Source: UTCHB3 sp964625575 (GTDB taxonomy: Bacteria; Bacteroidota; Ignavibacteria; Ignavibacteriales; Ignavibacteriaceae). From it: DNA of 64,000 nt. The notes under the pieces were generated by a model that saw only the letters and a program-made list of their open reading frames with translations, searched no databases and was not told where the DNA came from. Made by a program: the position numbers and the translations under genes. This document shows positions 45,402 through 54,832 of the stretch, piece by piece. The stretch covers positions 62,001 through 126,000 of the forward strand of contig CAZVBQ010000001.1 in assembly GCA_964625575.1 (NCBI GenBank), in the 5' to 3' direction. Every line of letters starts with the position of its first letter. The stretch's first letter is position 1.

Positions 45402-46319
45402 TCAGATCAAAACCTTCAATTTGTGAGTTGATAATGTCAGTTCGACCCCGGTTACAAGTTTCTCAGTCACTTCCCCATCGAGATGAATAAATGCCGGTTC
45501 ATCAAGCATTAGCCGGTAGTTGTCAGCCTTGAAATAGGTTACTTCTTTAACTCCGAGGTGTTTACCTGCAATAGCCTTGGGCAGATTCACAAGTATTTTG
45601 TTGAATGGCATATCTTCAACAATACAAATATCCGCCAGTGAGTCATCAGTTTTAGCCTGAGGAGAGAGCATAAACCCACCGCCGGAGAAGGCACCATTTC
45701 CCGTGGTGATAAACATCGCGTTACCTTCTCTGAAGTGCTCGCCATTGATTGAAATTGTATAACCAACCGGTTTATAGCTCATGAGAGCTTGGATGAGTGA
45801 GATAATGTAGACTGTGATGCCGGATAGAATTTTCTTTTTCTGCTTCAAAGTACCAACATATGCATCAAAACCCACGCCGGAGGTGTTGACGAACTTTTTC
45901 CGCGTTGTTTGCCCATCCATGGTGGTAATTTTAAGCTCCCAGATATCGAGCATCTGCATCTCAGAAGCGTTTAATGCCGATCTGAGTGCTTCGACAGGAT
46001 TTGATGGAATACCCAGGAACCGGGTGAGGTCATTTCCGGAGCCCGCCGGAACAAACGAAATCGTAAATCTGTATGGAGGGTAAACCTGATTCAGAACTGT
46101 ATTGAAAGTGCCATCACCACCGGCGACTATCAGATGTATAAAATCACGATTCAATTCGTTTACAATCTTGTGTGATTCCTCCAGTGACGAGGGCGTAACC
46201 ACGGATAGTCCGTTCAAGAGAGGTGAACTACTTATTAATCCCGCGAATTTCTTCCCTTTTCCGTTTCCTGAAAAGGGGTTTATTAAAAGGTGCTTCTCCA
46301 ACCCTGACGCGCCCGTCAT
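45402..46319 (-). CDS. Diacylglycerol kinase family lipid kinase
   Basis: A 305-residue YegS/DgkB-type kinase. It has the N-terminal NPFSGNGKG phosphate-binding segment, the GGDGTFN nucleotide motif and the GSGNDL stretch. It phosphorylates a membrane lipid, perhaps diacylglycerol. Its start overlaps the ftsY stop by 4 bases (ATGA), and pgsA lies two genes upstream, which fits a phospholipid role. Confidence 0.9.
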   Translation of the reverse strand: MTGASGLEKHLLINPFSGNGKGKKFAGLISSSPLLNGLSVVTPSSLEESHKIVNELNRDFIHLIVAGGDGTFNTVLNQVYPPYRFTISFVPAGSGNDLTRFLGIPSNPVEALRSALNASEMQMLDIWELKITTMDGQTTRKKFVNTSGVGFDAYVGTLKQKKKILSGITVYIISLIQALMSYKPVGYTISINGEHFREGNAMFITTGNGAFSGGGFMLSPQAKTDDSLADICIVEDMPFNKILVNLPKAIAGKHLGVKEVTYFKADNYRLMLDEPAFIHLDGEVTEKLVTGVELTLSTHKLKVLI

Positions 46320-47257
46320 TTGGTAAAAATGGCTTCTACATACATTTCCGGGTCAAAGTTTTGAAGGTCTTCGATCCCCTCTCCGACACCAATATACCTT
46401 ACGGGCACGTTTAACTCACGACAGATCTGGAAGATAACCCCTCCCTTGGCTGTGCCATCGAGTTTGGTCACTATCAAACCGGAAAGTTCGGTGACCTTTG
46501 AGAACTCCTGGCCTTGCTTGATCGCGTTTTGTCCGGTTGTTCCATCAATTACAAGAAAGATTTCATTCGGGGCATAAGGAAGCTTTTTAGAAATAACCGT
46601 TTTAATTTTCTTCAATTCTTCCATCAGGTTCACCTTGGTGTGTAACCTTCCCGCGGTATCAATCATCACCACATCGGCATTTATTCGTATAGCTTCTTCA
46701 ATGGTTTCATATGCCACCGAGGAAGGATCGGCACCCTGATGTTTCGAAATTATCGGAACCCCGGCACGCTCTGCCCATATTTCGAGCTGCTCATTCGCGG
46801 CCGCCCTGAAAGTATCCGCGGCACCAACCACAACTTTCCAACCTGACATCTTAAAATTGTGGGCAAGTTTTCCGATAGTCGTTGTTTTTCCGGCACCATT
46901 TACGCCCACGATCAGAATGACAAAGGGTTTATGTGAATCAACATCGGGACTGTATTCCTTGGATGAAATTGAGTGAGCAAGCTCATCCTCGAGAACTTCT
47001 TTCACGATGGCGAGTACATTCTCACCTGAACGGTCTTTTTCAGATTTTAATCTTTTTCTGACCGCTTCCACAATTTTCATGGCAAGATCGTACCCGATGT
47101 CGGATGTGATAAGAATTTCCTCCATTTCCTCCAGGGTTATCTCATCAATAACCGCTTTGCCGGTAACGGTTTCTGATATCTTATTGAATATCTTGTCTCT
47201 GGTCTTGGTAAGACCATCTTTTAATTTTCCAAAATCAAAATTCTTAAAAAAGCTCAT
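46316..47257 (-). CDS. ftsY: Signal recognition particle receptor FtsY
   Basis: The GTPase that docks SRP-ribosome complexes to the membrane. The 313-residue protein is the NG domain only: P-loop GVNGAGKTTT, DTAGRL and TKLDGTAKGG are intact. The long acidic A domain of E. coli FtsY is missing, as in many bacteria. It overlaps pgsA and the lipid kinase by 4 bases each. Confidence 0.95.
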   Translation of the reverse strand: MSFFKNFDFGKLKDGLTKTRDKIFNKISETVTGKAVIDEITLEEMEEILITSDIGYDLAMKIVEAVRKRLKSEKDRSGENVLAIVKEVLEDELAHSISSKEYSPDVDSHKPFVILIVGVNGAGKTTTIGKLAHNFKMSGWKVVVGAADTFRAAANEQLEIWAERAGVPIISKHQGADPSSVAYETIEEAIRINADVVMIDTAGRLHTKVNLMEELKKIKTVISKKLPYAPNEIFLVIDGTTGQNAIKQGQEFSKVTELSGLIVTKLDGTAKGGVIFQICRELNVPVRYIGVGEGIEDLQNFDPEMYVEAIFTK

Positions 47258-47814
47258 GTTCTGTTCTTTATTGTTTTTATTGCCCTAATGGCGTAGTTTA
47301 TGTACGATGTCACTATTAGCGCGATCAACCCATAGTAGTAAACATGCATCGGCAGACTCTCCCTGTTAGCTCCGACATAGATCAGTATGAGGTAGGTGCC
47401 GATGAAGGTGAAAGTCCATTTCCCGATCTTGTCAGAGGCCGGAACGCTTCCAAAGTATTTACTTAGAAAAATGCCCGGCAGTATGATCATCAGATCGCGC
47501 AAAACTATTATCAAGAAGAGTGTTTTATCGAGTATGCCCGCAAAAAAGAATGCCAGCGCGACCAGTATAACGAGCACCTTGTCCGCCAGCGGATCCAGGA
47601 TCTTCCCCAATTCCGAAACCTGATTCAACTTCCTCGCCAAATAACCATCAAAAAAATCCGAAATACTTAGCAGTAAAACGAGTACAAGCACATACGGTTT
47701 GCTTAGGATGGTTTCATCATAAAGGAGCCAAAATAGCGGGATGGCACCAACGAGCCGGAAAAGGCTTAAAAGGTTTGAGACCTGGAAAAAATGCTTTTGC
47801 TCGATACCTAACAT
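47254..47814 (-). CDS. pgsA: CDP-diacylglycerol--glycerol-3-phosphate 3-phosphatidyltransferase
   Basis: Makes phosphatidylglycerophosphate from CDP-diacylglycerol in the inner membrane. The 186-residue protein has several membrane segments and the CDP-alcohol phosphotransferase motif DG-x2-AR-x8-G-x3-D-x3-D (DGYLARK, then GKILDPLADK). I chose the ATG at 47814 because it overlaps the preceding stop as TGATG; a TTG one codon earlier is possible. Confidence 0.92.
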   Translation of the reverse strand: MLGIEQKHFFQVSNLLSLFRLVGAIPLFWLLYDETILSKPYVLVLVLLLSISDFFDGYLARKLNQVSELGKILDPLADKVLVILVALAFFFAGILDKTLFLIIVLRDLMIILPGIFLSKYFGSVPASDKIGKWTFTFIGTYLILIYVGANRESLPMHVYYYGLIALIVTSYINYAIRAIKTIKNRT

Positions 47815-50800
47815 CAATTTACCACAACCAATTTACCGGTTTTCACTGAAACTTCTGATTTATTGCCGTCAGTCATTGCCGCGTGATAAATATAGACCCC
47901 GGATGGAACTTCCTGTCCGTCGAAATCTTTCATATTCCACTCCACACCGCCGTTACCGTCGTTTTCTGTCAATTCGGCGATCCGTTTTCCGTCAAGATTG
48001 AATATGATAATATCAACATTCCGGGGCAGATTAGCGAATGTGAGAGAACGGTGCTTTGAACGTTCTGCCGGACTGGGATACACGTACATTTCATCCAGAT
48101 TTCCGGCAGTTGCCGTGAGAACGAGTGTGGCGCCCGCGTTCTGGTTGATTGCTACACTTCCCGTGGCCGGGGATGATCTCACTCCGGAAATTGTAAGTGT
48201 GTATTCCCTGCCAAGAGCACCGACAGGTCGCGCGCCCCTAAGACTGATTACCACGGTTCGTGGATCACCGGGAGAAACCGAGGCTGAAGTGGCCCTGTTT
48301 TCGGGTGCAAATTGATAATTTGCAAGTTGTACCGCGCTCACAGGGTCAGGTTCGAGATTAAAAGTGATACTGACCGTGTAATTATCGATAATACGGAAAC
48401 TCTCAACAAAGAATTGCGCCGTGTTGTTTGAGGGAGTATAATCAACCACGGCAGTGTCAGGAACCACTGGTGAACCATAGGCATCAACCATTCCCTTTAG
48501 AACGATTCTGTTTGTACCTGAAAGGAGGTCTTCCCCAAAAGTCAACTGGAAACTGCTCTCACCTGAAGGTGAGTAAGAAGACAATGGTACTTTTCGCGAG
48601 CCTTTGATCAGGTACATTCCGGCAGGATCGTCAATTTCCTTCCTCATTTCGGAGGTGAACTTGATTTCCACAGAGTTGTTCGAGCGGACACTTGCCGTTA
48701 TGAACTTTGCCGGGGTGTGGTGACGCACTTTGAAAATATTGGTTTTCGCCCTGAACGAAGAAGTAAGGCCCTCTATCCTGTAAAAATAATCAGTATCAAG
48801 CGCAACATTAAGATCAGTGTAACTTTGGGCAGAGACCGAGTCGTGTAACGTCACTGTGGAATCAGTTGTCCCTCTATAGATGTAATATTTTGACGAAGTC
48901 CCCTGGAATTTGATCACAATTTTCGCGGGGTCCACACTATAAGCGGATAATACTGATGGTACAAACGCGCGCGTCTGATTAAACTCGTAAAATTTTATTA
49001 AATTTCCGTATGGGTAAGCAATCTCAGGCACGCCGTTATTGTCGAAATCATCTATAAGTATCGCGTTGGTATTTACATTCTCATCATAAGAGACCACTTC
49101 CCCGCCGATTCCCTGACTCTTGACGATATAAGCGTATGGGTATGTAAAGAGGAGCAACTCCTGCCTTCCATCGCCATCTAGATCGAAAAATTTGAGAGCA
49201 TTGGATGCACGCTGGAAAGTCGAGCGGAATTCAACCGCGGGGTCAACAAACGCGTTATCATAACTGACATTCAGGTTGTTCCCGGAAAAATTGAATATTA
49301 TCAACCTGTTATAGGGCGCCACATCAACATCAGGAACTGCCTGTAAGAGAATAGCAATGTCTTCTTTTCCGTCGCCGTTAAAATCTCCTGAACTGATGAA
49401 GGAAGAAGAGGAAAGATATCCGGTTCTGACGATCTTGTCGGTTTTAATATCATTGATCGAATTCACCTTCATCACGACGATATCACCATCGGAATCGGTA
49501 AATACTATCTCATTCTTTCCGTCGTTATCAATGTCTTTTACAATAACAAAAGGTGAATTGAACACGTTTCCGCCAAAACCCATACCTGAATTGTTGTAAA
49601 ATCTGGTTTTGTACGTCAGTGAAAGGTCACTGTTCACACTGTAAACCACTATGGTGGTATCGTTTTTTACAGCCAATAACTCATTACGGTTGTCTTTATC
49701 AAGGTCAAATACCCCGATGGGCCAAAAGAATGAGGTATCTGCTGATCTCACAAGTTCAAATGGTGGAACACCCGCCGTTTGCTTGTGAATATGTGCTGAA
49801 TATCCCCAAAGCGAGAGAAGTTCATTGGTTCCATCCCTGTTGAAATCACCATAATCCTTCGCGATCTTGCGTTGAAGCGTATCGCCTGCCGCCTTTGAGA
49901 ATGCATTATTATCAAATCTGAATATTGAAGTTGTTTCCGGTGTCATCAGTTCTCTCAGCAGTACACCCTTTTTCCCCGCGGGAAGTGAAACCGACTTGTC
50001 AAATATGTAACCCGACGGCAGAGTGTACGATTTTTGAGTTTTCTCCCAAGTTCTGAACAGATCACCACTATTGAGAGTGAATACTCTTCCGGTAGAGTCA
50101 AAAATTGTTGACGTGAACCCGCCTTCATTAACCACTTCAAAATAAACATCATATTGTTCCGATGGCACAATCCTGGATTTAGGAATAAACCCGTAATGCA
50201 ACTGTTTCACGAAGCCGGTATTGGTTGAGAATCCGTCGAGTGTGACATAACTGTATTCGGTTTCAGAAGAAAGTTTGTAGTACATTTTTACAACCGCAGG
50301 ATCCACGGTGTATGTGGCAGCCAAAAAAGTCGGCTTATCGCCATAGTAGGCGGGAAGCAATGAGATCAACTCACCCTTGGTGCCCGATCTTTTTATTCTG
50401 AAGTTTACTCTCTCTTCCGCGGTGAAGTCATTTGCTTGCACTACTTTAAGTCTTAATGTGTAAACCGTGTCGGGTAAACTCTTTATCACCAATGAGTAGA
50501 TGTCTTTGTTCGCTACCTGGTTCTGTTCACCGTTCAAAAGCACGGTCCAGGAAGTTGGATTAAGTCCCGTTCCGTACTCAAGACTGAATGATCTGAAGTA
50601 AGACGAGAGAATTGTCGCGTTGACTTTAAGCGTGTCGAGTGAAGTTGACTGATCCTGAAGCGGATAGTTGAATTTTATCACCGAAGGAGCCAGTACTTTT
50701 AACGCTCTTGTAAGATTCAAACGGCCAGCGCCTGAACGAATATCCCAACCTTTGTTCCCGATGTCATCAGCGGTTGATTTAATGATCTGCTTCACTTCCT

Positions 50801-52028
50801 CATTGGTGAACCATTTGCTTGAAAGGATCAAGGCCGCCGTTGCCGATACAAATGGCGCGGCTGCAGAAGTGCCGTTGAAATCGGTATACGACCAATTCCG
50901 TGAAGTGGTTTTAATAAGTGTTCCCGGTGCCACCAGATCGAGGGTTGAACCGTAGTTTGATGACCCCGCGACGTAATCTTCCTGAGTTGAATTACCAACC
51001 GAAATTACCTCGCTGTAACCCGAGGGATAGTGGGGATCGGGAGAATTTGAATTTCCGGAGCTCGCCACCAGAACCACGTTCTTTGAGTAAGCGTATCTGA
51101 CAACATCCCGCAAAACATGAGAGTATGAGTAATCACCAAAGCTCATGTTTATAACCCGGGCACCCATAAGAACCGAGTATAATACTGCAGCGGCCACGTC
51201 ATCTTCTTCGCCATAACCTTGTGGATCGAAAGCCCTGAGATTCAAAACTCTGATCTTTGGAGCAACAGCGGCTATTCCGGTGCCGTTGTTTGTTTCAGCA
51301 GCTATAATACCTGCCACGGCAGTGCCGTGCGAGTAGAGGTTTTCGTCCATGGGATCATTATCCCAGCCGAGATAATCTCCGCCCGTGGTGTCGAAGGGGA
51401 AACCGGTTCTGTCAGTAAAGTCCCAACCCTGATAGTCATCTACAAATCCGTTATTGTCATCATCGATGCCATTAGTCCGTTTGTCTCTCCCCTGCTGGTC
51501 AAGACCTGATTCACCCGGATTCAGGTATATTTTGTTTTTAAGATCGGGGTGGAGGTAATCAATTCCGGTGTCGATAATGCTTACAACGACACTGTCAGCG
51601 CCTTCAGTGATCTGCCAGGCTTCAAACGCGCCTATTTTGGAGAGTGCCCATTGTTGCCCTGTCAGACTGTCGTTTGGCAGACTGTTAATTTGATAACGAA
51701 CACCAGGTTGCACGTATTCAATACCATCTTCTTTTGACAATTCCCTTTCGATAAATGTTTCGCTTTCAGTATCAGGCACGCGCAGAGCCACTATCCTGTT
51801 TAACTCAGGAATATTGGAAGCCAACCCTTTGGCGAAAGGCAGTATCCTGTATTGATCAGATGAAAATGGAGCATCGGATGCCGCGAGCCTGTCAAGTGAG
51901 GCTCTTAACCTCCCGCGTATCTCATCCGGTTTCACATTTTCAGTGTACTTAATAAAAACAAGGTTCTGTGAACTGACCGAAAAAGACAAGAATATAAAAA
52001 GAAGAAGGGAGAAGGGGCTAAACCTCAT
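47814..52028 (-). CDS. T9SS-sorted S8 subtilisin-like serine protease with FG-GAP repeats
   Basis: A 1404-residue secreted protease. A signal peptide (about 1-20) and a propeptide-like region (21-115) precede the S8 domain (about 140-470) with Asp153 in DTGID, His234 in HGTAVAG and Ser388 in GTSAAAP. About six FG-GAP/VCBS-like repeats (D-x-[DN]-x-[DN]-G, about 725-1000) follow, then Ig-like domains, and a T9SS-type C-terminal domain (from about 1320, VYPSPAERSK to VVVN). AAGGAG at 52033-52038 fixes the start at 52028; an upstream in-frame ATG at 52112 would run through purF. Flanked by pgsA and purF in the same operon. Confidence 0.92.
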   Translation of the reverse strand: MRFSPFSLLLFIFLSFSVSSQNLVFIKYTENVKPDEIRGRLRASLDRLAASDAPFSSDQYRILPFAKGLASNIPELNRIVALRVPDTESETFIERELSKEDGIEYVQPGVRYQINSLPNDSLTGQQWALSKIGAFEAWQITEGADSVVVSIIDTGIDYLHPDLKNKIYLNPGESGLDQQGRDKRTNGIDDDNNGFVDDYQGWDFTDRTGFPFDTTGGDYLGWDNDPMDENLYSHGTAVAGIIAAETNNGTGIAAVAPKIRVLNLRAFDPQGYGEEDDVAAAVLYSVLMGARVINMSFGDYSYSHVLRDVVRYAYSKNVVLVASSGNSNSPDPHYPSGYSEVISVGNSTQEDYVAGSSNYGSTLDLVAPGTLIKTTSRNWSYTDFNGTSAAAPFVSATAALILSSKWFTNEEVKQIIKSTADDIGNKGWDIRSGAGRLNLTRALKVLAPSVIKFNYPLQDQSTSLDTLKVNATILSSYFRSFSLEYGTGLNPTSWTVLLNGEQNQVANKDIYSLVIKSLPDTVYTLRLKVVQANDFTAEERVNFRIKRSGTKGELISLLPAYYGDKPTFLAATYTVDPAVVKMYYKLSSETEYSYVTLDGFSTNTGFVKQLHYGFIPKSRIVPSEQYDVYFEVVNEGGFTSTIFDSTGRVFTLNSGDLFRTWEKTQKSYTLPSGYIFDKSVSLPAGKKGVLLRELMTPETTSIFRFDNNAFSKAAGDTLQRKIAKDYGDFNRDGTNELLSLWGYSAHIHKQTAGVPPFELVRSADTSFFWPIGVFDLDKDNRNELLAVKNDTTIVVYSVNSDLSLTYKTRFYNNSGMGFGGNVFNSPFVIVKDIDNDGKNEIVFTDSDGDIVVMKVNSINDIKTDKIVRTGYLSSSSFISSGDFNGDGKEDIAILLQAVPDVDVAPYNRLIIFNFSGNNLNVSYDNAFVDPAVEFRSTFQRASNALKFFDLDGDGRQELLLFTYPYAYIVKSQGIGGEVVSYDENVNTNAILIDDFDNNGVPEIAYPYGNLIKFYEFNQTRAFVPSVLSAYSVDPAKIVIKFQGTSSKYYIYRGTTDSTVTLHDSVSAQSYTDLNVALDTDYFYRIEGLTSSFRAKTNIFKVRHHTPAKFITASVRSNNSVEIKFTSEMRKEIDDPAGMYLIKGSRKVPLSSYSPSGESSFQLTFGEDLLSGTNRIVLKGMVDAYGSPVVPDTAVVDYTPSNNTAQFFVESFRIIDNYTVSITFNLEPDPVSAVQLANYQFAPENRATSASVSPGDPRTVVISLRGARPVGALGREYTLTISGVRSSPATGSVAINQNAGATLVLTATAGNLDEMYVYPSPAERSKHRSLTFANLPRNVDIIIFNLDGKRIAELTENDGNGGVEWNMKDFDGQEVPSGVYIYHAAMTDGNKSEVSVKTGKLVVVN

Positions 52029-53496
52029 AGTGCTCCTTGGTGAAATTAAAATCAACTTTAACCGGGTAATTTCCTGAAAAACACGCTGTGCAATAGGTGC
52101 CTGGATCGTCATCCCTTACTGCTTCATGAAGATGTTCGATCTTAAGATATTCGAGCGAATCGACTCCAACGTACTCTCTTATTTTCTCTGTGTCTCCCTG
52201 CATTTGAAATGCTATGAGTTCTTCTCTCGAAGGGAAATCCATGCCGTAATAACATGAGTGCATGATTGGAGGTGATGAAATCCGGAGGTGTATCTCCTTT
52301 GGCCCTGCTTCCCTTATCAGACTGATAAGCTGTTTGGAAGTGGTACCTCTCACTATTGAATCGTCGATCACAACCACAACTTTATCCTTCAGAACACCTT
52401 TTACAGGATTGAACTTGATCTTTACCCTGAGTTCCCTGTTTTCCTGTCCCGGTTCAATAAAAGTTCTGCCGATGTAATGGGACCTTAAAAGTCCGATCTC
52501 AAACTTTGCTTTTATTCCCATTTTTTCCAGTTCATTTGCGTACCCGAGAGCCGCGGTATTTGAGCTGTCGGGGACACTGATAACAATAACTTTTTCATTG
52601 GGATCAGAGTGATTAACCGGGAAATTCCGGGCGAGAATCTTGCCGAGCCTCCTCCGGATCTTATCAACACTATGACCAAAGATCATGCTGTCGGGACGTG
52701 AAAAGTAGATATACTCGAAGATGCACTGTTTCTTTTGAGGAACTGCCTCCTTGATCCGTCTCGATTCCGGTGCGCGATCATCCCCTTCCAGAGGAATAAA
52801 TATTACTTCACCCGGTTCGACATCCCTCACATATTCTGCTGAAATGATATCGAAAGCACAGGTTTCGGAAGCGGCCACCCATGAATCACCAAGTTTTCCA
52901 AGGGAGAGTGGGCGGAAGCCGTTGTTATCACGGGCGATAACGAAGTAGCGGTCGGTTAATATCAAAACCGAAAAAGCACCTTTGACAAATCCGAGTGCCT
53001 CAACAATCTGGTCACGTTGATCTTTTTGTTTGCTTTTGGCTATCAGATGGAGGAAGACTTCACTGTCGGAAGTAGTTTGAAAAATCGATCCTTCAGCCAC
53101 GAGCCGCTCCCTCAGTTCTTTATCGTTTGTCAGGTTTCCGTTGTGCGCTACAGCAAGATTACCTGAGTGATAGTTTACGAGGAAAGGCTGAATATTTTTT
53201 CTTGAGTTGGATGAGCCCGTGGTAGAGTAACGGTTGTGCCCGATTGCCGCGCTTCCCGGAAGTTGTGGTCTCCAAAGCTCAAAATCGGAGAATACCTCTG
53301 ATACCAGACCTTCTCCCTTCAGTATCCGGAACACATCCTTCCCGGATTCAACGTCATGGCTTACAATGCCGCTTGCTTCCTGCCCCCGGTGTTGAAGGGC
53401 GTGAAGTCCATAATAAACCATTGTTGAAGCACCCGGGTGATTACAAATACCGAAGATGCCGCAAAAACATTTGACTCTACTAACAGTGATTTCCAT
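52018..53496 (-). CDS. purF: Amidophosphoribosyltransferase
   Basis: The first committed step of purine synthesis. The 492-residue protein has an 11-residue propeptide before Cys12 (CGIFGI), the N-terminal nucleophile after processing, and the PRPP-binding motif VVVIDDSIVRGTT. Cysteines in KKQCIF, MHSCYYG and YCTACF match the positions of the [4Fe-4S] ligands in the Bacillus type enzyme. The subtilase gene overlaps its end by 11 bases. Its promoter is visible just upstream. Confidence 0.96.
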   Translation of the reverse strand: MEITVSRVKCFCGIFGICNHPGASTMVYYGLHALQHRGQEASGIVSHDVESGKDVFRILKGEGLVSEVFSDFELWRPQLPGSAAIGHNRYSTTGSSNSRKNIQPFLVNYHSGNLAVAHNGNLTNDKELRERLVAEGSIFQTTSDSEVFLHLIAKSKQKDQRDQIVEALGFVKGAFSVLILTDRYFVIARDNNGFRPLSLGKLGDSWVAASETCAFDIISAEYVRDVEPGEVIFIPLEGDDRAPESRRIKEAVPQKKQCIFEYIYFSRPDSMIFGHSVDKIRRRLGKILARNFPVNHSDPNEKVIVISVPDSSNTAALGYANELEKMGIKAKFEIGLLRSHYIGRTFIEPGQENRELRVKIKFNPVKGVLKDKVVVVIDDSIVRGTTSKQLISLIREAGPKEIHLRISSPPIMHSCYYGMDFPSREELIAFQMQGDTEKIREYVGVDSLEYLKIEHLHEAVRDDDPGTYCTACFSGNYPVKVDFNFTKEHYEV

Positions 53497-53521
53497 TGGG
53501 TGTAAAATTATTTGGGGATAG

Positions 53522-53552
53522 CAAATTTACCAATTTAGGGGGAGGAATAAAA
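53522..53552 (-). promoter_or_regulatory. Promoter of the purF operon
   Basis: On the minus strand, TTTT (53549-53552), then 19 bases, then TAAATTTG (53522-53529). The latter fits TAnnTTTG exactly and the former is one base off TTTG. It ends 25 bases before the purF ATG and lies just behind the tRNA-Pro gene. Confidence 0.65.
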
Positions 53553-53574
53553 GGAAAAAGGAAGGGTGAAAAAG

Positions 53575-53651
53575 TGGTCGGAACGGCGGGATTTGAACCC
53601 GCGACCCCTACTACCCCAAAGTAGTGCGCTACCGGGCTGCGCCACGTTCCG
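53575..53651 (-). tRNA. tRNA-Pro (anticodon GGG), CCA encoded
   Basis: The minus strand folds as a cloverleaf. The acceptor stem CGGAACG/CGTTCCG has discriminator A and an encoded CCA (53575-53577). The D arm is GCGCAGCCCGGTAGCGC. The anticodon stem is CTACT/AGTAG with loop TTGGGGT, giving anticodon GGG. The T arm is GCGGGTTCAAATCCCGC. It reads Pro CCC/CCU codons. The 5' end is only 3 bases from the stop of the upstream merR gene. Confidence 0.97.
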
Positions 53652-53654
53652 ATC

Positions 53655-54083
53655 TTAAAGTTTGCTCTTGAGCAGTTCCAAAAAGGTTTTTATCTCAATA
53701 AGATCCTTGTGTAATTCTGATTTTACTTCAGGGATCTCAAACTCTGAATCGATATCACTGTTCTCTTCCGGAAGCTCATCATCCCTGAATTGAATTTCCT
53801 CTTTTTTAAGGTCTTCAATAGTTGGAAGCTTCCCTTTGAACTGCTCGTTCAGTACCTTTTTGGCGCCTTCTATAGTATATTTCTGGTCACGTAACAGGCC
53901 TTTTATAAAAAGGATCAACTCGATCTCTTTATTGGTATATATCCTGTTGCCGGCCCTGTTCTTTTGCGGTCTCAATTGTTCGAAGACGTTTTCCCAAAAT
54001 CTGAGAACATATTGTTCCACATCGGTTATTTTACTGACTTCACTAATCGAGTAGTAAAGCTTCTTGATGTTGAAATCTTTCAT
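53655..54083 (-). CDS. MerR family transcriptional regulator
   Basis: A 142-residue DNA-binding protein. The N-terminal MerR winged helix (about 9-78; YYSISEVSKITDVEQYVLRFWE) is followed by a short acidic C-terminal region without a recognisable ligand-binding domain. Such short MerR proteins are common in Bacteroidota next to envelope or protease genes. The target is unknown. The stop is immediately followed by tRNA-Pro on the same strand. Confidence 0.88.
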   Translation of the reverse strand: MKDFNIKKLYYSISEVSKITDVEQYVLRFWENVFEQLRPQKNRAGNRIYTNKEIELILFIKGLLRDQKYTIEGAKKVLNEQFKGKLPTIEDLKKEEIQFRDDELPEENSDIDSEFEIPEVKSELHKDLIEIKTFLELLKSKL

Positions 54084-54151
54084 CAGAACCGCAAAAATTT
54101 AGACTGTAAATTTATGAAAATAGTCAGAATCTGCAAAGTAAAGCTGACCTC

Positions 54152-54832
54152 TTATTTGTTTTCTTTCAAAATAATATCGATTATCTCGGAAAAATCACCA
54201 AGTTCATAGTCGGCATTATGGAATGGGGTGTTAAAAGTGTCACCATATTTTGCGAAAGCAGTTTTTATTCCAAGATTAGCTGCTCCCACTATATCACGCT
54301 CCGCCCAGTCACCCACCATGATCGCTTCATTGGCTTCAACACCAAGTTTCTTCAGTATCGCCTTAAAAGGAACCGGACTCGGTTTGCGTTCACCGGTTTC
54401 ATCAAAAGTTACCACCTCATCAAAAATGTGATGAAAATTCAAATAAGCCAGCCTCAACCATGCTTCCTTGCTTGGAGCATCGGAGAGTATTCCAAGTTTG
54501 ATCCCCATTTTAAGTAACTGGTTCAGACTTGAGTAAACATGAGGATATGGAATCAGGTTGGCCTCACGGGCCTTCCTGTATGCTACAATTCCTGAACTTA
54601 AAATTTTATGATCTATCCGCCCAAGCTGCTTTGTAAGGAAGAGGTCAAAGACCTGCTGATACTCAATCCCCTGCTCCTTGTAAATATTGTCAATGGCAGC
54701 GGATGCTGTGGCCAGATCCATTTCCAGTCCCGCGTCAATCATCGCTGTCAGGGCAGCCTCTATCGAAAGTCGCTTCATTCTCATGAAATCAACCAATGTA
54801 TTATCAAGGTCGAAAATTACAGCTTTAATCAT
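54152..54832 (-). CDS. HAD family hydrolase
   Basis: A 226-residue phosphatase-like enzyme. The DLDNTLVD motif at 8-15 has the nucleophile Asp8 and Asp10. Motif II (LSDAPSK), the Lys of motif III and the VGDWAERDIVGA motif IV are present, with a helical cap as in the YjjG/phosphoglycolate phosphatase group. The substrate is unknown. It overlaps aroQ by 4 bases. Confidence 0.88.
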   Translation of the reverse strand: MIKAVIFDLDNTLVDFMRMKRLSIEAALTAMIDAGLEMDLATASAAIDNIYKEQGIEYQQVFDLFLTKQLGRIDHKILSSGIVAYRKAREANLIPYPHVYSSLNQLLKMGIKLGILSDAPSKEAWLRLAYLNFHHIFDEVVTFDETGERKPSPVPFKAILKKLGVEANEAIMVGDWAERDIVGAANLGIKTAFAKYGDTFNTPFHNADYELGDFSEIIDIILKENK

